From the NCBI GenBank assembly GCA_950022295.1, contig OX465600.1, positions 305,608,031 through 305,672,030 of the forward strand: 64,000 nucleotides of DNA, written 5' to 3'. How positions within the stretch are numbered: the first letter of the stretch is position 1; every line of letters starts with the position of its first letter. The DNA comes from Bromus sterilis (taxonomy: Eukaryota; Streptophyta; Magnoliopsida; Poales; Poaceae). Below the pieces are notes generated by a model. That model saw only the letters and a list, made by a program, of their open reading frames with translations. It had not been told where the DNA came from and did not search any database. This document shows, in pieces, positions 54,547-64,000 of the stretch. The translations under genes and the position numbers were made by a program.

Positions 54547-55377
54547 GTACGAGTACAATCATATATTTACGCTTCATTTCAATTGTGTTACATGGATTTT
54601 TCTTTCAATATGTGTATGTTTAGATGTTAAATGAAGTGTTGGTAACGGCCAGTGCATTCCATGTTATTGAAACCCAAACATGTATAATTTCTTCGTAGGA
54701 TGAAATTTTCATAAGTATATTAGAACATTCAAATTAATGATGATTCTATAGTGGCAGTAAGATTGTTATCTATTGCATTTCTAAAATTTGGGACGTAAAA
54801 AACTTTTGTAGGGTAAGAAATTGTCATGTAAAAGGCACATATGTTGCCCAAGTATTTTCTACATTATTAGTTGAGTTGCAAGTTCTAATTATTCATTCTA
54901 GAATTCTGGTAACCAACAATATATCAAAACGAAAATTAGAAATGGAAAAACTTTGCAGCATAGTTGTTAATTACAAACATGAAACTGAATATGTGTATTC
55001 ATTGCATCATTGTGTTTTACTTTATCTTAGTAAACACAATGATTAAATGTTTTTGAAACAATACCATAGTATTGTATTTTATACAATAAACATAAGTATT
55101 GACTAAATGTAAGAATATCTACCATGTAAAGACATATTATGGGATATCGTTGGGGAAATCATCAACTATTTTGCAAATTTACACACACTAGTTTGAGTTG
55201 TGTAGCCTACAAGTTGTTGTAATCATATTGATGTATTTGTAAGTTAATTTTACTATCCCAATTAAAAATATCAATTTTACTATCATTTGGAGCACCACAT
55301 TTGAGCCAAAGCATATTTTAGTATTCTTTGAAACAAATATTATAGTCTTCTTACCGGTGTAGTCTGTTTTATTGTAG
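54547..55377 (+). other. terpene synthase intron 5
   Basis: 831 bp, AT-rich, with donor gtacga and acceptor attgtag. No insertion or gene was recognised in it. Confidence 0.6.
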
Positions 55378-55952
55378 ATTAATAAAGTATGCAAAGGTTA
55401 TGTGACTGAAATTATTTGGAGAGATAACAAGTACATACCATCCTTGGAAGAGCATTTGAAGGTCACACTCATTACATGCTTTTATTGGGCTATTAATTGC
55501 ACTGCTTTTGTTGTATTTGAAGAGAACATTGCAGATGAGGTTCTAGAATGGATGTCTAAGTTTCCTCAAATTGTCAAGGATTCTTGTATTGTATCACGAC
55601 TAATGGACGATATTGTTGCCCATGAGGTAATGTTCTAATACATAATTTTGGGATTTAATATAGCTTAGGGCCCTCTATCATTCTCCCTGCCATGATGGTA
55701 AGTCCTTTGAATTTTGTTCTGACCATGAGGTAAATTTATTTTGTTATCATATATAAGTTGTGCTTAGTTTCAGTAATAATTGTTTGATTGTGATTTGATA
55801 TATATACACACACACATAGCTCATGTATTCATTTGTATCTCATTCTTTTACAGTTGGCAAGAAAGCGGGACAAGATCTCAATCGAGGAACGGTTCAAAGC
55901 AATTGGCGATGAATTGGCGGGATTTTTCCTTCGTGAAGTCATACCGCCATTC

Positions 55953-56284
55953 GGAGAGTACCACTATGAATGATGTACATGTAACATATAGTTTGACTCG
56001 GAGATCGAGTACCACTATTCTACATGTAATAGATAGTATGCCTCGGAGAGTACCACTACTATATATGCATGAAGATCAATCTTCATGCATACGTATACTA
56101 CTTAATTTGCGATCGCAATTACATGTGTTATATATTATATGCACCAAGTTGTTATGCATCACCTTTTATCTTCATGTACTACCTAAACCCAAACGCGTAG
56201 CAGGCGCATCGACGCGATATGAAACGGTCCGATACCCCTAAACCCCTCTCTAAGCATCGACGCGATATCCGATACCCCTAAACC
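55953..56284. repeat. 3' flank with ~50-60-bp repeats, hairpin and telomere-like motifs
   Basis: cggagagtaccacta, then tacatgtaa and atagt-type sequence, recurs about three times from 55953 to 56060; the first unit contains the stop codon of the terpene synthase frame. A near-perfect hairpin of 13-base arms with a 2-base loop follows (56064-56091). Between 56230 and 56310 cccctaaacccc and accctaaaccctga resemble the plant telomere motif CCCTAAA. No gene was recognised. Confidence 0.65.
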
Positions 56285-56310
56285 CCTAAACACCCTAAAC
56301 CCTGAATCAA

Positions 56311-56522
56311 CCTTTGGTACCGGTTCGTATTGCAAACCGGTACCAAAGCTCCTTTGGCATGCGCACTCCCGGAGGCCCACGTGGAGGCCCCTTTAATACC
56401 GGTTCGCAAGGAACCGGTACCAAAGGGGGGGGGGGCTTTAGTACCGGGCCTTTAGTACCGGTTAGGAAACCGGTACTAAAGGCCCTCCCGAACCGGTACT
56501 GATGAGCGATTTTCTACTAGTG
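56311..56522. mobile_element. CACTA terminus with subterminal repeats
   Basis: ttttctactagtg at 56510-56522 is the complement of CACTAGTAGAAAA. Before it are repeated ggtaccggttcg and accggtactaaag motifs in both orientations and a G-run of about ten. The family matches that ending at 18645. The left end was not found; the right end directly abuts the LEA gene remnant. Confidence 0.8.
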
Positions 56523-56932
56523 AGGCAACGGACGCGGTGACCATCGGCGAGGCCCTGCAGGCCGCGGCGCAGACGTCGGCTGGGGAGAAGCCGGTGGACC
56601 TCGCGGACGCAGCGGCGCTGCAGGCCGCCGAGACGCGCGCGACGGGGCTGGGCCGCGTCGTCCCAGGCGGCGTGGCGGCCGCGGCGCAGAAGGCCGCGGA
56701 GACCAACGCGAGGCCTGGGATGGGCGACGACGAGAAGGTGCGGCTGAGGGACGTGCTGGGCAGCGCCGCGGCGGTGCTTCCGGCAAACAAGGTGGCCACG
56801 AGGGAGGACGCCGCTGCGGTGGCCACCGCCGTGGAGCGCAACGCCGCTTCCGGAGGAGGCGGTGGAGGGAAGGGGGTCGCCGATGCGGTGGCCGCGGCCG
56901 CCGATATAAACGAGGGGAAGATGACACGCTAG
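56523..56932 (+). pseudogene. seed maturation protein (LEA, SMP domain), 5'-truncated
   Basis: The 3' portion of a LEA D-34/SMP gene, a hydrophilic protein that accumulates in drying seeds. The frame runs from the CACTA end to TAG at 56930-56932, about 136 codons. It contains one almost complete SMP repeat (TIGEALQAAAQTSAGEKPVD, then ETRATG, VVPGGVAAAAQ) and a second (VRLRDVLGSAAAVLP, EDAAAVATAVERN). It ends in KMTR. No ATG is present at the start: the first listed codon is GTG at 56537, and the conserved frame extends upstream to the CACTA junction. The 5' half, including start codon and any first SMP repeat, is lost or displaced by the insertion. What remains has no stops or shifts, suggesting recent truncation. 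Confidence 0.88.
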
Positions 56933-57130
56933 GCTAGGCTAGGCGTGTGCCTGGCACTGAAGACGTACGTACGCCATGCTCTACGTACGTAGCACGCCAT
57001 AGCCATAGTTTTTCATCCCATCGAAGCACTCTTTAGTTTCCGTGTAGTTCTGCCATGTGACCATGTTTGTATGTATATATATTTATATTCGAGGTGTTTG
57101 ATTCAGTGTTCTGTAACGTAACCTGATACT
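56933..57130 (+). other. LEA gene 3' flank
   Basis: About 200 bp of the likely 3' untranslated region, up to the target duplication act (57128-57130) of the next CACTA element. Confidence 0.6.
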
Positions 57131-57690
57131 CACTACGCCAAAATCGCTAGTTGCCTACGGCCGAAGCTATGCCGACGGCCACCGTCGGCATAGATGGAGA
57201 TATGCCTACGGCTTTTTTTTGCCGAGCTTCGGCCGTCGGCAACCAGGGCCACGTGGCACATGAGATACCGGCCGGCTAACGGCGTTGGAGCTATGCCGAC
57301 GGCTTTACCGTCGGCAATAATTTTTTATTATTTTAATTAAATGTTTGTTCAATATTTAATTTTATTTATCTAAATTTTAATATATGCAAATTATATATCA
57401 ATTTGGGGTAGAATTTTCCATAGATTGTGAATATACACTTTGTTTTTGTATTTGGATATGTTAAAAATGCAAAATAATGTACTTTTTCAAATAGGTCCTT
57501 ATAGTTTATGAAAATCACAAGTAATTCATACATGCATGGATTTTGACAAATTTTATATGTTTACGGATCAGAATCTTGCAAGGGTTCTGTTGGCATACTA
57601 TATTTTCAAATTTACATAGATTGAAATAATAGAATAAGCAGTTAGTGTTTACGTCGAAACGAGCACAACGCGAGGCAATCTTAGGCATGA

Positions 57691-58745
57691 TCGGTGATAG
57701 CTAGGGGTGGAATCTTGCAAACCTCTTGGTAGATCTCTTATCAAATGAGTACTTGTGCACCTAGAAATGATTTTTTGAAAAAATAAATAGCAAACTATCA
57801 AGCACTTGTAGTTCAAATTTCACCCCGTTCCAACTGAATCGGTGGCAATTTGTCTTTTTCAGCAGAGGTGTACAAGAAACATTTTACATGGAAAGTTTGG
57901 TCAATTGTTAATAAAATATGGTCTAGTATATTACAAAAATGTATTGGTTCAAATTTACATCAAATATTTGGTAGATCCTTCACAAAAAGACCCTACTTTC
58001 GGCACTTGGAAAATGAAAAATGAATTTTTCGTGCAACGAAAATGAAAACTTCCTTTGGCAAACTTGTTGGCCATTCAAATATACACACATATGCAAAATA
58101 TGATATCATTTGGTAAAACTATCCTTTGAAATTAGCACTAACATCGGCCATTTGGCTTGAAAGCCATGAACCTTCATACTCGATAGTCCATTTTGAGAAG
58201 ACTTTTTTAATAGATTTGTATTATTCCAAGTTTTTTGATTTGTATGGTTACTAGGACATAAATTAGGATGCAACGCGAAGGTTTTAAATTTTTTTGATTT
58301 TTTTTTGTATTGTTTAAGAACTGATTTCAAAATGCGGTCAAAACGGGAGAGGGGGCATGTCCGGTGATAGCTAGGGGTGGAATCTTGCAAACCTCTTAGT
58401 ATATCTCTGATTAAATGAGTACTTGTGCATATAGAAATGATTTTTTGAAAAAATAAAGAGCAAACTATAAAACACTTATAGTTCAAATTTCACCCCGTTC
58501 CAACTGAATCGGCGGTAATTTGTCTTTTTCAGCAGAGGTGTACAAGAAACATTTTACATGGAAAGTTTGGTCAATTGTTAATAAAATATGGTCTAGTATA
58601 TTACAAAAATGTATTGGTTCAAATTTACATCAAATATTTGGTAGATCCTTCACAAAAAGACTCTACTTTCGACACTCAGAAAATAAAAAATTATTTTTTT
58701 ATGCAAGGAAAATGAAAACTTATTTTGGAAAACTTGTTGGCCATT
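57691..58745. repeat. direct repeat inside the CACTA element
   Basis: About 390 bp beginning with gtgatagctaggggtggaat at 57691 recurs at 58353, roughly 662 bp later, with about 90% or more identity by eye. Open frames of 67 and 83 codons in the two copies are the same AT-rich non-coding sequence. Confidence 0.9.
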
Positions 58746-58989
58746 ACAACTTACACACTTTTGATAAATAGGGTTTTCAATGTTTTTGTACAAAAAATCT
58801 TTTCTCTTTTGTTTAACTGTAGAAAAATGGTTTTTTTATTTAGAAACATGCAAATGTATTACACAAATTGTGGTATTCTAAATTTATAACTTTTGGTGAG
58901 AACTATTACACATACACTGTCTATATATAAAAGGATTTTTTTTAATTGTTTTATTAATTTTTAAAGAGAGTAAAGAAGCACAATTGGTA

Positions 58990-59825
58990 ACTTGTTTGTG
59001 ATTGGCTGATACGTGATGTTGTGGATCGATGACATGGCAGCTCCTGGTGTCCCACTGCGCTGCCCACGACCGCACGTTCCCCACCCACGCGCTATCCTTA
59101 TCCTACTCCGACAACCGCACGTTCCCTCACCCAGCCACCCAGGAGGTCGCGGCTCCTTTCCCTCCCACGGCGGCCTCCTCCAACCAAGCGCCGCCGCTCC
59201 TCCTCGCAAGCGCTGTCGCCCCTCCTCGCAGGCGCCGCCGCCCCTCCTCGCACAGCCGGGCCACCACGCGGGAGCCGGCGACCACGATCGGGCCACCATG
59301 CGGGTGACGGCTACCATGACGGCGCCACAACGGCGACGTCCACGGCCGGGCCACCCACCGCCGCCAAGCCTCGCAGTTGGCCCGACTGCCACCCAGCCCC
59401 GCCGCGACCCAGGGTGACCGCGCCCAGCCACGTCGTGGCCGCGCCCCACGTCGTGGTCCGCCTTCCACCGGTCTGCCTCCCACGTCGCGGTCGCCACCGT
59501 CGACACCCAGGGCCGTTCGGTCCCCGCGCCGTTGTCGGGCCTCGCCGCGCCGTGGCCGCGCTCTGGCAGCCCAGCGCCCGCTCCATGGCACAGGCATTCA
59601 CATGCGAAGCAAGAAGCCGAGCACCGTCGAGCAGTGTTGCTGCGGGCACACATGCATTCACGCATGGTCGGTGGGGTCGACCAGCACGTATGCCGGCCCA
59701 CGGGTACACGCCGGCGACCTGCTGCAGTACGTGTACCCATGGCCATCTGAGTCGATCGGGGGAAAGAGGGAAGCACCATGGCTGGGCCGTGCTCCCTGCC
59801 GTCGTCGTGGCCCCGACATTTTGTT
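58990..59825. other. GC-rich island inside the CACTA element
   Basis: About 830 bp are strongly GC-rich, sharply different from the AT-rich DNA on both sides. Open frames occur on both strands (up to 318 codons on the minus strand) with Arg/Pro/Ala-rich low-complexity translations and no domain that I recognise. A captured gene fragment (for example 5' untranslated or exon sequence) is possible. I do not call a gene. Confidence 0.5.
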
Positions 59826-60169
59826 TTTATTTTTGGTAAATAGATATGTCGACGGTTAGCCCGTAGGCATACCTCTTCGCCAGGATCACTGTGGTGTTGA
59901 CATGTGGCATACGACATCTAACGGAACTGCCGTCTAATTTGTTTGCCGACCAGAAATAGATGCCGACGGTCAAAGTAAAAGCCGTCGGCATAGCTCCTAT
60001 GCCGACAGTTTTCTGTATGCCGACGGCCTTTCGAGCTTTGCCGATGAAAGAGACCCCGACGGCTGTATGCCGACGGCCACCGTCGGCATAGCCTATGCCG
60101 AGGGTTTTTTGGGCTATGCCGACGGCAAAAGCCGTCGGCAACTAACCGTTTTGGCGTAGTGACTGCTTA

Positions 60170-60920
60170 TTCCATATAATCCAAAACACACGCTTATTTA
60201 TAATACCTAAATAGTTTATCCCCACTAACCTATTTTTCTTGACATGCAAGCTATCCACATCATCAAGTAGATTCATCATGTAAAAATTATTTTTCATTAA
60301 CTTTTCATGCATATGCTCCCATTAATTTTGCATGTACATGCAACCTAAATAAATCTATAATACCCAAATAGTTCATTCCCACTAACATATTTCTCTTGAC
60401 ATGCAGGCTATCCACACCATCAAGTAGATCCATCATGTAAAAATTATTTTTCATTAACTCTTCATTCTTCATGCATATGCTCCCATTAATTTTACATGTA
60501 CATGCAACCTAAATAAATAATATATTTTTTATGTACTTAGCCTCATGATTTATATAATGGGAATTTTTATAAAAAAGTAAATTATGAGTTATATCATATT
60601 TTATTTTTCTATGCACATCTATAATTGTTATCATTGTTTTAGGTTTAGCCAAGGGTGGAGAAGTTTTCAGTGTCGCTACTCAACGTTGTTTTCATCTCTT
60701 ATCGTCTCATCAATATTTTATCATGGAAATAAATTAATAAAAAAAATTATTTTCTTAGATTTTTTACTTTAAACAATATTTCTTTCAAAAAAGAATTTAT
60801 AATCAAACTATACTATGTTTAATAATTTTTCTCATGTTTTCAAACATCAAATTATTTCTTAACAATTCCCGCAGCAACGCGCGGGATATCATCTAGTTCC
60901 AAATAATCCCAAACACAAGC
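60170..60920. mobile_element. AT-rich insert with Helitron-like 3' end
   Basis: 703 bp (60194-60896) end with cccgcagcaacgcgcggg, a hairpin, then atatcatCTAG before T, a Helitron-like 3' terminus. It contains two copies of a ~165-bp unit (60190-60345 and 60355-60510). On either side lie similar 24-base stretches (60170-60193 and 60897-60920, 21 of 24 identical). No 5' TC terminus could be fixed and no protein is encoded. Confidence 0.5.
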
Positions 60921-60929
60921 ACAAGGGAG

Positions 60930-61330
60930 GCCATAGCTTTCCAATTGGGGATCCGACTATCCGAGCTCCACTGGAAGTGAGAATGCTCAAGACATGGAAT
61001 TTTCTGATGATCAAGTTCCAAAGTCTTAACGACGTACTACCTGCATTGGAAGAAAAGGTGATTTCAGCATTCTTGAATCCTCTTGCAAAGGAATAAAAGT
61101 GATTCCCGCACTCGTGAGTTCTTTTACAAAGGGGATAAATACCACAATTCGACTAACCTCGTTTTTTAACATATCGGTAGTTCAAATCCTATCTTGCATT
61201 TGCAACGCTAACCAAGCAAAGAACTCAATTTTTGGTGGAATCCAAACAACCATACCATTTGATCGATGGGAAAGAGGGTCAAGCCAAGGAATTGTGCCTT
61301 GTATATGAAGGTTATCCACAGGTTTACACA
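60930..61330 (-). pseudogene. LINE zf-RVT fragment, minus strand
   Basis: On the minus strand the frame near 61250-61180 reads WIPPKIEFFAWLALQ, then RI, a stop where Trp is usual, and TTDM. This matches the start of the zf-RVT region of plant LINE ORF2 (PPKCKFFAWL...RIWTADR). The rest is heavily decayed, with several stops. Limits are approximate. Confidence 0.65.
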
Positions 61331-62279
61331 GGGTCCATACAACCGATGTCTCTTTGATCGGTACAACCGGTTCAAAAAGGGGAGCAAGGAAAAATACGGA
61401 AAACCCTAGGATCCGCGTAGTTGAAAGGTACTAGCGGCCCTAAGGTGCGGGTGGTTGAAAGTAGATCTCCGGGCTTTGGGCCAGCCCAAGTAAAACCTGA
61501 TGCATGAAATCAAGGCCCAAGCTCAACCCGCGCCGGTCAAAAAAATTGGAAGCCCTATAGGCCGTGGGCCTTCGTTAAACAAGCTAAATGCAAGGTGTTT
61601 CCCAGGCCCAAGCCTAGGATTTTCGGCCAGGCTTTCCATGCTCAGGTCTAGTTGGAAGGTACTAAAGATACTTATGCTCAGTAGAACAATCGTCCTACTA
61701 CCAACCCAGCTACCGTTGGGGTACCCAAAGAAATCCTAGACGAATCTGGTGAGTACATCGGTACAGATCCGATACTACCACTCTCTGGTGAGGAGTGGTA
61801 CTATCGGTCTTGACGCATGTACAACCACATCTAGACCAAAAGTACACGCTTGGAAAGGTAGAGTGGTACTACCACCTTACCGCGACATGTACAATCGATC
61901 AACACATACCATGCACATTTTGATGTATTCTCCTTTTCATACCATCACTCCGGAAGATGTCTTGGGCGAAACAAAGATGAGCTCGATGAAGTAGACACCC
62001 AAGTCCTCCTCTTCATACCATCATTCCAACTCATAAAGTAAGAAATGTGTCGTAAATCGATCTTCGAACTTTTCCTTTTAGAGGGGAAACCACCGTCTTA
62101 TGCCACGTAGATATACCCATGTAGCTAATGCACACTATTAGGTAGCAATTGTGTATTAACATCAACACCAAACACCTAGGCGGAAAATACCCTTTCATCA
62201 TCTCATTGACGCAATAATATATTTGACAATGTTACAACAATCTGAAGCATCATCAATATTAATTAGGTAACCACTCCTT
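61331..62279. other. intergenic, nothing firmly recognised
   Basis: About 950 bp. ctttgggccagcccaa and ggcccaagcctagg around 61480-61615 look like fragments of an unknown repeat. No gene is supported; frames of 79 and 81 codons have no family likeness. Confidence 0.4.
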
Positions 62280-63500
62280 AGCACATCAAGCTTGGAGGAT
62301 CATGCAATCACCAGTCACACTGCGCTCTGACTGGAAGTTCTTTACTTCCTGTCATGCTCTATTTTGGAAGATCAATTGGGGACCAATCCTTCTAATATTT
62401 GGAGAGAGGTTTTGGAGGGTAGAGATGTTCCTTTTATAGGTCAAATCGTGTGTATTTTAAATGGGGAAAATACGCATGTGTGGAACACAAACTTGATCGC
62501 ACGGGATGGTCTTATGAGGCCTTTTGTGTCTTAATTACGCCCCCAGCTAGTTCAAGAACTTGTCAATGCTCCCTCGGCAGACTGGAATGTTGACCTGGTA
62601 AATCAGGTGTTTCTTTCATTAGATGCTAGAGCTATATTGAGAATTCCTCTATGCACAAATAACCAAGCTAACTTCTGGTCATGAAAATTCTAAAGGAACA
62701 GTCAGCTTTTTGTTCGATCCGCTTACTGAATGCTTGTGGCTACGAGAAGGCGTCCAACTGCCTTTCTGGAGAGCACCCAGGACCTTAGAATATGGACATA
62801 CATAAATCTAGGTGTGCAGCTTGTGGAAGGTCGATGTCACAATAAAAATAAAGCTATTTATTTGGCGTCTAGTTCAGATTTCACTTCCATATGAGGATGC
62901 TCGTCTGCACCGAACATGTCGACCGCATGTTGGTTCTTTTTTTGTGGCTCCAAGGACTCGTGGAGACACTTCCTCATTAAGTGTTCGATGGCACAATATG
63001 TGTGTGTTTCTGGCAGGGATCCTAAACACTTGATGGAAACAAATGATGAGATTCCAAAAGTTGGTTGTTCTTCATGTTTGAATTGTTATCACATGTGCAG
63101 CTAACGAGTCTAGTGATCACCCTTTGTGCCATTTGGACAATGAAGAGGAAGTGGATTCATGAAGGCATGTTTCAAATTCTCATTTTCACAAATGATTTTA
63201 TTAACATGTATATTGACGATCTAGATATTCTAAAGAAAATTCCCAACCCGAATCATCATACCTTAACAACTCAACCGCTTCACCCTCCTATATGGAAGTT
63301 TCCACCTTCTAGTTTAGCCAAGATCAATGTAGATGGTGCCGTTAATAAGGTGGAATCAAGGGAAGTTTCAGCAAGTTTTGCCAAGATGAAGACCACAATT
63401 ACAAGGGTGTCGTAACTCTAGTAATTTAGATATTTTGGAGGCTTTGGCGTGCCGAGAGGGTCGGACCCTTGCTACTAATGACTTTATCTAATCAAGATTT
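62280..63500 (+). pseudogene. LINE ORF2 3' relic: zf-RVT and RNase H-like
   Basis: Decayed end of a plant LINE polyprotein, separate from the one at 22146-44350. From about 62285 weak matches to the region before zf-RVT (AWRIMQSPVTLRSDW). Around 62812 LWKVDVTIKIKLFIWRL, then LPYEDARLHRT, and FFCGSKDSWRHFLIKCSMAQYV form the zf-RVT domain across two frames. Then ITLCAIWTMKRKWIHEGMFQ, AKINVDGAV (start of the RNase H-like domain) and LDILEALACREGRTLATND near 63430. Multiple stops and frame changes make it non-functional. Confidence 0.8.
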
Positions 63501-64000
63501 ATGTAGACCCCCTCTTGAGTGAATCCTCCCTCTAGCGAGCATGACTTTCTAGGCCCACAAAACTCCCAACGATATTCATTGTTTCTTTCATCAACGCATT
63601 TTGAGAAGGGGGGAAATCACGTTAAACCCTATATGACGCCTAGATGCGTCATGTAGAGGAGGCTTCGCTAGAGGGCGACCCTACTGCTACGGTTGGACAA
63701 ATCCACGTTTGGTTGTCGTTTCTTCTCCTTCTCCTTTTTCTTTTCTGTTTTTTTTCTTCTCTTTTCATGCGTATTATAGACAAACTTTATCATGTATGAT
63801 CAAAAAAATTCATCATACATTAATGAAATGTTCACTGTATATTTGCACAAACCGCATTGTGCATTATAAAAATGTTCATCGAGTATTAAGAAAATTTTCA
63901 ATGTATACTAAAATATGTTCATCATATATTAATAAAATGATCAAATATTCCAAAAAGTGCACTTGCATTATAAAAATGTTCATTGTATATTAAGAAATTG
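63501..64000. repeat. intergenic with degenerate ~25-30-bp repeats
   Basis: From about 63790 to the right edge units like aaaaatgttcatcgtatatt / aagaaattttc recur imperfectly. The part 63501-63790 holds no recognised gene; a frame of 94 codons crosses the repeats and is not coding-like. Confidence 0.55.

Larger units (their letters stand above)
50141..55973 (+). pseudogene. terpene synthase (class I, sesquiterpene type), damaged
   Basis: Terpene synthases cyclise prenyl diphosphates. Predicted exons: 50141-50296, 51585-51843, 52282-52642, 54031-54249, 54408-54546, 55378-55626, 55854-55973, all with GT-AG introns and 1,503 bases in one open frame (500 residues). Recognised: RRHEVDYRLSVWGDFF (exon 1), LQRLGVSYHFKEEI (exon 2), ILEARLYIPLY (exon 3), YARHRPAEAQFWALGVYYEPQY and DDTFD (Asp311-Asp315, exon 4). 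The first 130 bases of exon 3 are read out of the conserved frame (YNQKNFEAALRSDV lies in another frame), needing two compensating shifts. The second metal site, normally (N/D)Dxx(S/T)xxxE, is DDIVAHELA with Ala at 459 and 463. The C-terminal exon has 39 residues, well short of the usual length. Probably inactive. Confidence 0.85.
57131..60161. mobile_element. non-autonomous CACTA element, complete, 3,031 bp
   Basis: The left end CACTACGCCAAAA (57131) and the right end ttttggcgtagtg (to 60161) are perfect inverted copies over 13 bases. The flanking act (57128-57130 and 60162-60164) is a 3-bp target duplication, as expected for CACTA. Subterminal regions (57160-57320 and 59850-60145) are full of gccgacggc/gccgtcggc motifs in both orientations. 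No transposase domain is present. The interior has a direct repeat and a GC-rich island. Confidence 0.95.

Noticed and set aside
58919..59830. Possible nested Helitron starting at tctatatataaaagg
   Set aside because: No CTRR end with hairpin follows before the CACTA subterminal repeats resume, so it could not be delimited.
58961..59917. 318-codon minus-strand frame in the CACTA element
   Set aside because: Arg/Gly/Ala-rich, overlapped by other long frames on both strands in the same GC-rich island. No motif recognised.
1..64000. tRNA, rRNA or organellar insertions
   Set aside because: No cloverleaf, rRNA or plastid/mitochondrial gene segments were recognised on either strand by eye. A dedicated scan would be needed to exclude short ones.

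Overview
The window is nuclear DNA of a grass, most likely a Triticeae cereal (wheat, barley or Aegilops type). Evidence for this is the nested LTR retrotransposons with very long LTRs, CACTA, Mutator, Stowaway and Tourist elements, GT-AG introns, and plant-only families (jacalin-related lectin, DUF247, seed-maturation LEA, terpene synthase). Transposable elements fill most of it; ordinary genes or gene relics are few and mostly damaged.

Layout. 1-6635: a CACTA transposon read on the minus strand (TNP2-type transposase, subterminal repeats, right terminus at 6635) is interrupted by a minus-strand Ty1/copia element whose gag-pol start, primer-binding site and 2.0-kb LTR are visible. 6636-10018: retroposon remnant, a small MITE and a non-autonomous Mutator-like foldback element. 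10184-16690: a DUF247 pseudogene (minus) split by a 5.0-kb LTR retrotransposon with a perfect 5-bp target duplication. 16930-19042: retroposon fragment, unclassified repeat, CACTA terminus and a Helitron-like 3' end. 19437-20200: an apparently intact jacalin-related lectin gene (minus). 20440-22140: MITEs and AT-rich repeats.

22146-44350: a decayed LINE (ORF1 tail, endonuclease, reverse transcriptase, zf-RVT) split by an 18.6-kb SIRE/Maximus-like copia element (24530-43134). That element has 1.39-kb LTRs, a stop- and frameshift-damaged gag-pol, and an extra downstream spliced ORF (39609-41265) with its own promoter-like region. A 6.8-kb Mutator-like element (32293-39070, perfect 9-bp target duplication) sits between pol and that promoter. 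The Mutator element holds the most striking gene of the window: seven exons that join in frame into a 1,345-residue protein with a MuDR-type transposase fused to a plant mobile domain.

44350-56000: CACTA-like remnant, a 729-bp retroposon with a 12-bp target duplication, then a damaged terpene synthase locus: a broken duplicate first exon, then a seven-exon copy carrying LINE, Tourist, Stowaway and Mutator insertions and lacking key metal-binding residues. 56285-57130: a CACTA end abutting the truncated 3' part of a seed-maturation LEA (SMP) gene. 57131-60161: a complete non-autonomous CACTA element with internal direct repeats and a GC-rich island. 60162-64000: Helitron-like end, two LINE relics in opposite orientations, and simple repeats.

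How the parts relate: only the lectin gene and the MuDR-PMD gene look fully open. The terpene synthase frame can be kept open only by reading part of one exon out of its conserved frame. The remaining coding sequences are inactivated by stops, frameshifts or insertions, and several of the stops fit C-to-T decay. All family assignments come from motif recognition in the sequence, without database searches.
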